Shown one piece after another: positions 1-6,066 of a stretch of 7,217 nucleotides of DNA (its first letter is position 1; every line of letters begins with the position of its first letter). The DNA is from Candidatus Latescibacterota bacterium. GTDB lineage: Bacteria > Latescibacterota > UBA2968 > GCA-2709665. The notes beneath the pieces are model-generated. The model was not told where the DNA came from. It saw nothing but the letters and a program-made list of their open reading frames with translations, and made no database searches. The stretch covers positions 1 to 7,217 of the forward strand of contig JASLMQ010000465.1 of the NCBI GenBank assembly GCA_030746455.1. The letters run 5' to 3'. A program made the position numbers and the translations under genes.

Positions 1-623
1 ATCGCCCGAATCCTCCTCTCAGGGCCGTCGGGAAACCAGCCGCGGACGTAGATCACGTACTGCTCCTGCCGACTGTCCCAGAATGCGCTAAGCGGGCTGT
101 CGAACTGTGGATCGTTGTCCGGTGCGATGATGAGGGGATCCTCTTGCGCGGGAGCCCAGTGGATGCCGTCAAGGGAGCACAGGCCGTAGATCCGGGAGGG
201 TTTTCCCCGGGTCCAGCGGCCGACGGCCTTGTAGCGCTCGTCCTCCGGTACCCCGGGGCGCTCGTCCCTGAAGACCGCCGTGTTCTTGACGTCCGGGTTG
301 TCGATGCAGATGTTGTTGTCCGTCGATCCGTTGAACTGCGCGATCCCGAGATTCGGCCGATGCCACTCGATCCCGTCGGTGCTTTCGGCATAGGCCGTGA
401 AGGAGTGCTTAGGCTCCCCCGCGGTCTCGGATCGGTACCACATCCGGTAGCGACCATCGTCCTTGAGGACCACGGGACACCAGCTGACTTCGCCCTCCCA
501 GGGCCTGTCGAGCCGCAGAGCGACCTCACGTAGGGCAGGTTCGTGCTGTCGAAGCGCGAGCCCTTCCATCCTATCGACGAGCGTGTCGTCCAGGAAGAGC
601 TGTCGGTCGGAACCTATGTCCAT
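1..623 (-). CDS. Glycosyl-hydrolase-like beta-propeller protein, N-terminal part (truncated by window edge)
   Basis: The frame is open from the ATG at 621-623 to the left edge (207 codons, no stop), so the C-terminus lies outside the window. The start is supported by a GGAGG ribosome binding site at 630-634, six bases upstream. The protein begins directly with RQLFLDDTLVD (residues 7-17), an opening I recognise from propeller-type proteins related to glycoside hydrolase families 32/43 that often sit beside sulfatases. Blade-like repeats follow: an RYRMWY strand (58-63), STDGIEW (81-87), ERYKAVGR (129-136), SLDGIHW (150-156) and EQYVIYVRG (187-195). The twice-seen S-x-DGI-x-W pattern is typical of such blades. 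No signal peptide is visible, so a cytoplasmic location is inferred. The substrate cannot be told from the sequence and catalytic activity is not established. It lies 55 bp after the small lipoprotein gene and is probably last of the visible operon genes. Confidence 0.82.
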   Translation of the reverse strand, partial: MDIGSDRQLFLDDTLVDRMEGLALRQHEPALREVALRLDRPWEGEVSWCPVVLKDDGRYRMWYRSETAGEPKHSFTAYAESTDGIEWHRPNLGIAQFNGSTDNNICIDNPDVKNTAVFRDERPGVPEDERYKAVGRWTRGKPSRIYGLCSLDGIHWAPAQEDPLIIAPDNDPQFDSPLSAFWDSRQEQYVIYVRGWFPDGPERRIRA

Positions 624-678
624 GTGCTGCCTCCGTTGACCGCCGTCTGCCGGTTTCGGCACCCGAGACCTTGCAGCC

Positions 679-966
679 TCAGCGACTCTTCCTTCGGAAG
701 AGCGAGAGCCCTCCGAATCCACTGATGATGGCCATATAGAAGCCGAAGTCGTACCACCAGCCCGTGTTGATCCGCTCGTAGACGCGAATGCTCTCGTTGA
801 AGAGCCCCCAGATCAGTGATATGGGTGCGATCCACCCGTGCCAGACACCGGAGAAGAAGCCTGCCGGATCTTCGACCGTGTACTCTCCGCCTCCTGGCGC
901 GCAGCCGGCAAGAAGCAGCAGCGGGAGGCCCAGCAGCATCAACCGCGACATCCCAGTGGCCTTCAT
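679..966 (-). CDS. Small membrane lipoprotein of unknown function
   Basis: Complete 95-residue protein, stop TGA at 679-681, with an AGGAGG ribosome binding site at 973-978 six bases before the ATG. The N-terminus is a lipoprotein signal: a short n-region with K2 and R8, a leucine-rich core and a lipobox LAGC with C22 as the lipidated cysteine. The mature part has two hydrophobic, tryptophan-rich segments. The first is about residues 37-57 (FFSGVWHGWIAPISLIWGLF), the second about 69-90 (GWWYDFGFYMAIISGFGG), and a basic RRKSR tail ends the protein. I recognise this GFFxGxWHG...GWWYDxGF layout as a small conserved bacterial type without an assigned function. It starts only 19 bp after the sulfatase stop, so the two are very likely co-transcribed. 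A lipid anchor together with two membrane-spanning stretches suggests an inner-membrane protein, but topology is inference. Confidence 0.88.
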   Translation of the reverse strand: MKATGMSRLMLLGLPLLLLAGCAPGGGEYTVEDPAGFFSGVWHGWIAPISLIWGLFNESIRVYERINTGWWYDFGFYMAIISGFGGLSLFRRKSR

Positions 967-985
967 TGTTTCCCTCCTGACGTAT

Positions 986-2383
986 CTAAGACTGCAGGTC
1001 GTCCCGCGATCCCCAGAACCGCTCGCCAGTGGGGTGTTCGGGATCGTCCCATTCGTCCCTCAGCCGGGCAAGAGATCCCCTTATCTCGTCGATCTTGGCC
1101 GCCGATGCGGACCCGCCCGACAGGCTGTGCATCTCGTGGAGATCGTCGACCAGGTCGAACAGCTGGGTCTCGCCGCAGGCGTACTCGATGAGTTTGTGAG
1201 ATCCATCCGAGATGCCGCGGATGCTATCGCCATAAGCCAGGTAGAGCTGATCGCGCATCGTGGCGTTGGGGGACGCGAAGCAAGGTGAAAGGCTGGCTCC
1301 CTCCACGGACTCGGGTATCGCGACTCCCACGAGGTCGCAAAGCGCCGGGAAGATGTCGAGCAGGTACACGAGGGCGTCGCTGGACTCGCCGCGTGGGACT
1401 CCGGGGCCACTGAAGATCAGCGGGATCCGGACGCTGTGGTCGTAGAGGTTCTGCTTGCCCATCAGCCCGTGGCGCCCCAGGGCCAGACCATTGTCCCCAG
1501 CGAAGACGACGATCGTGTTTTCGAGATCCCCACTGTCCCGTAGCCTTCCGATCAGCCGGCCGAGGGCGTCGTCGAGATGACTGATCATCGCATAGTACTC
1601 CGCGATGTGGGTGCGGATCTCCTCGGGCGATCTCGGAAAGGCGGCCAGTACTTCGTCGCGAATGCGGAGGGCCCCGGTGTCGATCGGGTGCTCGGGGAGG
1701 AAGCTCTCCGGCAGCCGGATCCGGGAGGGATCGTACATGTTCAGGTACTTCTGAGGCATACTGCGCGGGTCGTGGGGCGCCATCAGGGAGACATATGCGA
1801 AGAAGGGCATCGTCCTGTCCCTGCTTTGCAGGAACCCCTCGGTCGCATCGGCGAAGAGGTCGGTGGAATGTACCCCGGGGTGGATGTGGTCGCATTGTCG
1901 ATACTCGACGTCCCTGGACTGCTGAGGGTTCCGGATGTAGGGGTAACGCGTATCGTAGTTCCCCGACGGATCGAAGTGGTAGGCGGGCACGTTCCAGTGG
2001 TCGCCCATGCCGCCGAACATGATCTCGTCGCCGCATGTGAAGCTTCGGGCATAGGCCGAGCGTCCGTTGTGCCACTTGCCGGTGCCGAAGGTCTCGTACC
2101 TTGCCCCCTGCAGGCATTCTCCGAGCATCATGTGCGACTGCGGAACGTCCTGGCCCTCCCGGTCGATGTGAAAAAGGGTCCGACCGGTATGGAGCATGGC
2201 GCGGCTGGGCATGCACACCGCGCCGCAGGTTCCCCCAGGAATGTGCGCCCGTGTGAACGTCGTGCCCGAGGCCACCAGCGCGTCCAGGTTGGGGGTCTGG
2301 ATCTCGTCGTTACCCAGGACCGATATGGTGTCGAATCGCTGGTCATCCGTAAAGAAAAGGAGGATGTTTGGTCGTTCTGGCAT
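986..2383 (-). CDS. Type I (formylglycine-dependent) sulfatase without signal peptide
   Basis: Complete 465-residue sulfatase of the alkaline-phosphatase superfamily, hydrolysing a sulfate ester to alcohol plus sulfate. The N-terminal RPNILLFFTDDQR carries metal ligands D13 and D14. C57-M-P-S-R61, continuing to HTGR (65-68), is the C-x-P-S-R signature whose cysteine is converted to formylglycine. Other expected active-site residues are visible: K103 and H105 in GTGKWH, H204 in MAPHD, D297 and N298 in FAGDNG, and K310 in GLMGK. Length is normal for the family. The ATG at 2381-2383 has an AGAGG site at 2392-2396 with 8 bp spacing. An in-frame stop at 2420-2422 excludes an upstream signal peptide, so the protein is probably cytoplasmic. 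Substrate is unassigned; the sequence resembles planctomycete-type polysaccharide sulfatases, but that is recollection rather than a search. It lies between the GWxTD-like gene (59 bp) and the small lipoprotein (19 bp). No maturase (FGE or anSME) is in the window. Confidence 0.96.
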   Translation of the reverse strand: MPERPNILLFFTDDQRFDTISVLGNDEIQTPNLDALVASGTTFTRAHIPGGTCGAVCMPSRAMLHTGRTLFHIDREGQDVPQSHMMLGECLQGARYETFGTGKWHNGRSAYARSFTCGDEIMFGGMGDHWNVPAYHFDPSGNYDTRYPYIRNPQQSRDVEYRQCDHIHPGVHSTDLFADATEGFLQSRDRTMPFFAYVSLMAPHDPRSMPQKYLNMYDPSRIRLPESFLPEHPIDTGALRIRDEVLAAFPRSPEEIRTHIAEYYAMISHLDDALGRLIGRLRDSGDLENTIVVFAGDNGLALGRHGLMGKQNLYDHSVRIPLIFSGPGVPRGESSDALVYLLDIFPALCDLVGVAIPESVEGASLSPCFASPNATMRDQLYLAYGDSIRGISDGSHKLIEYACGETQLFDLVDDLHEMHSLSGGSASAAKIDEIRGSLARLRDEWDDPEHPTGERFWGSRDDLQS

Positions 2384-2442
2384 GGGATCGGCCTCTGTAG
2401 AGACGCTGGCTTTGCCAGGTCACGAAGATTGCTGTTGTGCGT

Positions 2443-4629
2443 TCAGAACAGTGCTAGCTCCACGGAACGCTCCGCGGCTTCTCCCGAGTTCTGGTCCGAG
2501 ACCTTCACGTTGAGCGTGAAATCGCCTCTTCCGGCCTTACCCAGGTCCAGAGAAAGGTACTCCTTCGACACCGGACTGTCGCCGAGACGTCCGATGCTGA
2601 TGGAGGTCTCAGGACTGTCACCGGTGCCGAACCTCCGGAGCTTCCTTCGCTTGCCCTTCTTCTTCGACTGGGAAAGGGTGTATTCGACCGTGAAGGACGT
2701 GACGCCCGATTCGTCGGGCATCAGGCTGTAGATTTCGAAGTAGACGTAGACCGGCTTCCGTCTCGGGAAGCGCTTCGACGGATTGGGTATGATGCGCAGT
2801 CCGTCGCGAGTGAAGACATCGGGCGACTCGGAAGGTTCGATGGTAAAGGCAGGCAGGATGCTGCTCACCGAGAGACGCGTCTCCGGGAATCCCAGAACCC
2901 GTATGGGGCCCTTCCATCCGCCAAGCTGGTCTGCGTCTGGCCGCCTCAGGTAGAAAGCGGCGTAACATGAGTCCGGCGGGAGCTCGAGGCTACATCGACC
3001 GATCAGGGTCTTCTCGTAGGTTGAGAGCGAGACCTCCAGAGCGGTCATCCCGCCACGTGTCTGGTCGGTGGGCGTCCACTCGAGGTCATGGATGGCGAGT
3101 CCGTGCTCATAGAACAGGTCCGAGCCGAGGGACGTCTCCAGGTCCTTCTCGCGAGGGGGTTCCACTCCGTAGTAGAGATCGAGCTGGGACGTGCCCTCGG
3201 AGGCCCGAAAACAGGCGACGTAGGAGTCGAGATCGAGCCGACTGATCTCCCTTGGCCACGAGTGGCGGTCGGTCTCGAAGCCCTGCTTCACCGACGACCG
3301 GCTCTGTAGTACGATCCGGTGTTCCGCCGCGGCTCTTCGTGCCCCACCGCCGCGTCCGCGGCCTCTGCGCCGACCCCGTCTGGCCTGGCTGTGACTGGCG
3401 CTCCAGGCCTCCCGTCCCTCGTAGGACGGCGGCGTGGGGGCAAGCCGCCAGCTGTTGCCGGCGTCGAGCACGAAGTGAAAGACCATCTCGGGAGAGGACT
3501 CGGTCTCGCCGTAGAACCAGGAGTCGTTACCCTCGCTGATGGCCGCCGTCCTGACGTTGTCTGCTGGATCGCCGTGCCGCAGGTAGACCAGTCCCCGGTC
3601 GTTGAACCGGTCATTGAGGAAGAAGGCGGCAGGGAACTCGAGCTCGTGCATCTTGTCCGGACTTCTGGCCCAGGTTCGGAAGCCGTCGAACAGGTAGTAC
3701 TCCTCGGCCTCGAGCATTCTGCGAAAGTGCTCCGCGATTCTGACGTTGTGAGCCGAGGCCGGCGTAGGGTCTCGACTGACCCACAGCTTTCGGAAGAAGG
3801 CGGCGTGGCCGTCCGGGGCGGACAGGGATCGGTAGGTCTCGAGCTCTTGGGGACTTACGACGTATTTGATGTCCTCGAAGAACAGCCCGGCGTCCACCTT
3901 GCCGCAGATGCTGTCCACGGCACTCCAGACGAACCGTTCCGCGGATAGGGGGGCGTCGAGCTGGTAGCGCACCCGAGCCAGGGAGAGGTAGGCGGGGATT
4001 CGGCTGACAGGTGGAGATGACTCGAGCCAGTCGGAAAGAAGACGCTCGGACGAAACCAGATCTCCCATCCGCCGGGTCGCCTCGCCCACGAAGTAGCGTG
4101 AATGGTCGGAGCCCTGCGCCCGGAGCCACGGAACGACCTGCTCCGGACTGCCGTTGTCCAGAAACGCCTGGTAGAGGCGGAACAGGCCAATCTGGGCATG
4201 GTCGAGATCGGGCTTCAGGCGGATCTGAGCGTGCCCGAGAAGGATGGACTCCTCGTAGGCCTTCCGGTAGCGTTGGAGCACGGCGTACTGGTAGACAACG
4301 TCCTGGAGGAGGGAATCGGCGGCGAGCACTTTCTGGAACAGCCGCTGCGACTGATCCCATTCGGCCCTACGGAATAGAAAGGCCTTCGTGGTCCCGATCT
4401 GGCGGTGACAGATGGCGCGTTGGAAGACCGCGTCGAGGTCTTCGGGATCCAGTTTCAGGATTCGTTTGTACCACTTGTTGGCCTCACCCCAGTTCTCCCT
4501 GGCCAGCGCGACGAGCCCCAGCGACCTCGCGATCTCGATGGATCTCGGTTCCTGCTTGAGCGCCTTCTTGAACGCACGTTCCGCCGCTTTGTACTCCCGC
4601 TCGGCCAGGGAGCGGTTCCCCTCTTCCAT
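2443..4629 (-). CDS. TPR and GWxTD-like domain protein, probably an exported lipoprotein
   Basis: The frame from the ATG at 4627-4629 encodes 728 residues, stop TGA at 2443-2445. Residues 1-75 are tetratricopeptide repeats (for example AAERAFKKALKQEP, NKWYKRILKLDPED), with further helical repeats to about 270. Residues 279-360 match the layout of the GWxTD domain: RKLWVSRDPTP (280-290), a helical EHFRRMLEAEEYYL stretch, then RGLVYLRHGDPAD (345-357) in the position of the usual RGxxYIRYGPPDE. The GWxTD signature itself is degenerate (D340-R-F-N-D344). An Arg/Gly-rich linker (414-433) separates this from a beta-rich C-terminal half ending in a basic patch (KKKGKRRKLRR, 656-666) and a final beta stretch. 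The annotated ATG has no good ribosome binding site, and the first TPR helix appears to begin just before it. Upstream in-frame codons encode a signal-peptide-like stretch, so the true start is probably upstream. Function is unknown; GWxTD proteins are mostly uncharacterised. Confidence 0.87.
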   Translation of the reverse strand: MEEGNRSLAEREYKAAERAFKKALKQEPRSIEIARSLGLVALARENWGEANKWYKRILKLDPEDLDAVFQRAICHRQIGTTKAFLFRRAEWDQSQRLFQKVLAADSLLQDVVYQYAVLQRYRKAYEESILLGHAQIRLKPDLDHAQIGLFRLYQAFLDNGSPEQVVPWLRAQGSDHSRYFVGEATRRMGDLVSSERLLSDWLESSPPVSRIPAYLSLARVRYQLDAPLSAERFVWSAVDSICGKVDAGLFFEDIKYVVSPQELETYRSLSAPDGHAAFFRKLWVSRDPTPASAHNVRIAEHFRRMLEAEEYYLFDGFRTWARSPDKMHELEFPAAFFLNDRFNDRGLVYLRHGDPADNVRTAAISEGNDSWFYGETESSPEMVFHFVLDAGNSWRLAPTPPSYEGREAWSASHSQARRGRRRGRGRGGGARRAAAEHRIVLQSRSSVKQGFETDRHSWPREISRLDLDSYVACFRASEGTSQLDLYYGVEPPREKDLETSLGSDLFYEHGLAIHDLEWTPTDQTRGGMTALEVSLSTYEKTLIGRCSLELPPDSCYAAFYLRRPDADQLGGWKGPIRVLGFPETRLSVSSILPAFTIEPSESPDVFTRDGLRIIPNPSKRFPRRKPVYVYFEIYSLMPDESGVTSFTVEYTLSQSKKKGKRRKLRRFGTGDSPETSISIGRLGDSPVSKEYLSLDLGKAGRGDFTLNVKVSDQNSGEAAERSVELALF

Positions 4630-4761
4630 CAGTCCGGTGACATCCTCTCCCGACCGTGCGCCGTCGACAGAGGCCAGACAACCCAGGAGAATCGTGGCCG
4701 CAAGAATGCACTGCCGTATCGATAGAGGGCCCGGGTGGGCCGGTTTGGGTGAGCTGGGAAT
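4630..4761 (-). other. Probable N-terminal extension (lipoprotein signal peptide) of the TPR/GWxTD gene, non-canonical start
   Basis: Reading upstream in frame from the ATG at 4627-4629, the codons stay open and encode RQCILAATILLGCLAS followed by VDGARSGEDVTGL. This has a hydrophobic core, a lipobox-like LLGC with the cysteine codon at 4678-4680, a short acidic linker, then the first TPR helix. No ATG, GTG or TTG occurs in this frame upstream. The best rare candidate is an ATT codon at 4759-4761, preceded by GGAG at 4770-4773 with 8 bp spacing and 36 bp after the dehydrogenase stop. It would give a 772-residue precursor. An ATA at 4717-4719 lacks a ribosome binding site. A sequencing error that hides the true start is equally possible. 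The signal peptide is moderately convincing; the exact start is not. Confidence 0.5.
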
Positions 4762-4796
4762 GACGAGAACTCCGGGTGAACGAGGGTGCGAGCTTC

Positions 4797-5792
4797 CTAC
4801 GCGTTCACCACGTTGCGGGGGGATTGCCCCAGCAGGACGCGGCGACAGGCCTCGGCTGCCTTGGTGCGCAGGTCCAGGAGGCTCTGCTCGGCGTAGAAGG
4901 CCGAATGAGGCGTGATGAGCACCTTGTGGTGTGCGGGATGTTCGGGATCCCTCCAGGCGCGAATCAGAGGGTCGTCCTTGTCGGGTGGTTCGGTCTCGAA
5001 CACGTCGATCCCGGCTCCCTCGAGGTGTCCGGATGCCACGGCGTCGGCAACGGCCCCGGTATCGACGATTTCCCCGCGTGCGGTGTTGACCAGGTAAGAT
5101 CTACGGCGCATCCGGGCGATGGCCTGCGCGTCGATCAGATGGCTGGTCTCAGGTGTGAGGGGGCAATGCACGCTCAGGACATGGGCCTGCTCGAGGAGAT
5201 CCTCCAGGGCCTCGATCCTGCGGACCCCTAGCGACTTGTCGTAACCGTCGGGTTTGTAGGGATCGGTGAAGGCAACGTCCATGCCGAACGCCTTGGCGCG
5301 GACCGCCGCGGCCGTACCGATGCGGCCGAGCCCGACGATGGCGAAGACACGGCCGCGGAGCCGCTCGAGCGGCATGGCGCCGGTCAGGGACCAGGGCTCC
5401 CCCGCGCGGAGCGTGGAATTGAGGATTGCCACACCCCGGGTGAGGGATAGGGTGAGCCCGAGGGCCGAGTCCGCGACCTCCTCGGTGCCGTAGTCGGGGA
5501 CGATGCACACCGGAATGCCTCGCTCTCGGGCGAAGGCGTGGTCGATGTTGTCGTAGCCGACGCCTCCCCGAACAATGACCCGGCACTGCCTGAGGCGCTG
5601 GATCGAGCGGCGTGAGAAGGTGATGAAATGGTAGACGATGACCGCATCGGCGTCCTCGATGTGGCCGGCCAGGCTGTCCTCACTGGGGGCGGTGAGCGCG
5701 GTGACGTCGGCCAGGTCGCCAAGAACGTCCTGCTCCGGGTCGAGAGATCCGGAGACGAAGTCGGTGATGACCACTTTGAATCGACTGCTCAT
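4797..5792 (-). CDS. NAD-dependent D-2-hydroxyacid dehydrogenase, CtBP-like
   Basis: 331 residues from the ATG at 5790-5792 to TAG at 4797-4799, the usual family length. It belongs to the D-isomer-specific 2-hydroxyacid dehydrogenase family (phosphoglycerate dehydrogenase/CtBP type), which interconverts 2-keto acids and D-2-hydroxy acids with NAD(H). The nucleotide-binding Rossmann motif is GLGRIG (154-159), with D177 in FTDPY at the end of the second strand, which favours NAD over NADP. The catalytic set is visible: R239 (NTARGEIVD), E268 (VFETEPP) and H296 (TPHSAFY). VRGGVGYDNID (74-84) is the conserved substrate-domain loop, and the TPHSAFY version is typical of CtBP-like members. The frame also opens at a TTG at 5943-5945, but those extra 51 codons overlap the promoter and look non-coding, so MSSRFKVVITD is taken as the N-terminus. 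Its own ribosome binding site is weak (GGGA/GTGGA). Substrate unknown. It is the promoter-proximal gene of the leftward operon and is divergent to the oxidoreductase. Confidence 0.93.
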   Translation of the reverse strand: MSSRFKVVITDFVSGSLDPEQDVLGDLADVTALTAPSEDSLAGHIEDADAVIVYHFITFSRRSIQRLRQCRVIVRGGVGYDNIDHAFARERGIPVCIVPDYGTEEVADSALGLTLSLTRGVAILNSTLRAGEPWSLTGAMPLERLRGRVFAIVGLGRIGTAAAVRAKAFGMDVAFTDPYKPDGYDKSLGVRRIEALEDLLEQAHVLSVHCPLTPETSHLIDAQAIARMRRRSYLVNTARGEIVDTGAVADAVASGHLEGAGIDVFETEPPDKDDPLIRAWRDPEHPAHHKVLITPHSAFYAEQSLLDLRTKAAEACRRVLLGQSPRNVVNA

Positions 5793-5904
5793 TCCACGTT
5801 CCCGCGTCCCACGATCCGGGGTAGCTGGTGAGGCAGCCTCCCGAGCTGGGTCTTCAGCGAACGGAAGGCAGATGCCGATTGGGGTAAATCCCTGTGTGGG
5901 CGGC

Positions 5905-5933
5905 AATATTGGGCTTTCGCGTGCCCCTGTCAA
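5905..5933 (-). promoter_or_regulatory. Sigma70-type promoter for the leftward operon
   Basis: On the minus strand a perfect TTGACA (-35) at 5928-5933 is followed, after exactly 17 bp, by AATATT at 5905-5910, which matches TATAAT at four of six positions. Transcription would start near 5898, giving a leader of about 105 bases before the dehydrogenase ATG at 5792. A second TTGACA lies 12 bp further upstream at 5940-5945 without an equally good -10. The -35 box sits inside a 14-bp palindrome, which suggests repressor or activator control. Confidence 0.6.
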
Positions 5934-5937
5934 GGGG
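5924..5937. repeat. 14-bp palindrome over the leftward -35 box
   Basis: Arms CCCCT (5924-5928) and AGGGG (5933-5937) form a perfect inverted repeat around the centre GTCA. It covers the minus-strand TTGACA, so a protein bound here would affect the leftward promoter directly. It could also be chance in a GC-rich region; operator function is inference. Confidence 0.4.
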
Positions 5938-5957
5938 TGTGTCAACCGCCGGTACTG

Positions 5958-5977
5958 CCCCGAAGGACCTTTCGGGG
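5958..5977. promoter_or_regulatory. 20-bp GC-armed palindrome, candidate operator
   Basis: CCCCGAA (5958-5964) and TTCGGGG (5971-5977) are perfect 7-bp inverted arms around a 6-bp centre. The site ends 9 bp before the -35 box of the rightward promoter and lies 24 bp upstream of the leftward -35, so it is placed to control both. It shares CCCC/GGGG outer arms with the palindrome at 5924-5937. It is not followed by a T-run on either strand, so it is not a convincing terminator. No regulator gene is in the window. Confidence 0.5.
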
Positions 5978-5986
5978 AGAAAACCG

Positions 5987-6015
5987 TTGACAGAGGCGGG
6001 AAAGGGGCTTACTTA
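5987..6015 (+). promoter_or_regulatory. Sigma70-type promoter for the oxidoreductase gene
   Basis: A perfect TTGACA at 5987-5992 is followed after 17 bp by TACTTA (6010-6015), a weak -10 within TTACTTAT. The start would be near 6022, giving a leader of about 45 bases to the ATG at 6067. The strong -35 with a poor -10 is consistent with an activated promoter, possibly through the palindrome just upstream. Confidence 0.5.
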
Positions 6016-6066
6016 TGGGCCGAAACCGTCCGAATCGAGCCACAGATGCGACAGAAAGGATTCCCT

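Noticed and set aside
2406..2418. Small hairpin CTGGC-AAA-GCCAG between the GWxTD-like gene and the sulfatase
   Set aside because: Five-bp stem with no following T-run; not a convincing terminator, and the operon appears to continue.
1577..2731. Long plus-strand open frame (384 codons) opposite the sulfatase and the end of the GWxTD-like gene
   Set aside because: It is antisense to well-supported genes, has no recognisable domain, no good ribosome binding site, and is explained by high GC lowering stop frequency.
4484..4711. GTG-initiated minus-strand frame (75 codons) across the GWxTD-like gene start
   Set aside because: It is the wrong frame for the TPR protein, and its translation has neither a hydrophobic signal nor repeat features.
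4728..4741. GC hairpin (GGCCC/GGGCC arms) after the dehydrogenase gene, considered as a terminator
   Set aside because: The stem is only 5 bp and no T-run follows on the minus strand; it also lies within the possible N-terminal extension of the next gene.
5793..5945. Extended dehydrogenase start at a TTG (5943-5945)
   Set aside because: The extra 51 codons overlap the leftward promoter boxes, translate to a sequence unlike the family N-terminus, and the family fold begins right after the ATG at 5790-5792.
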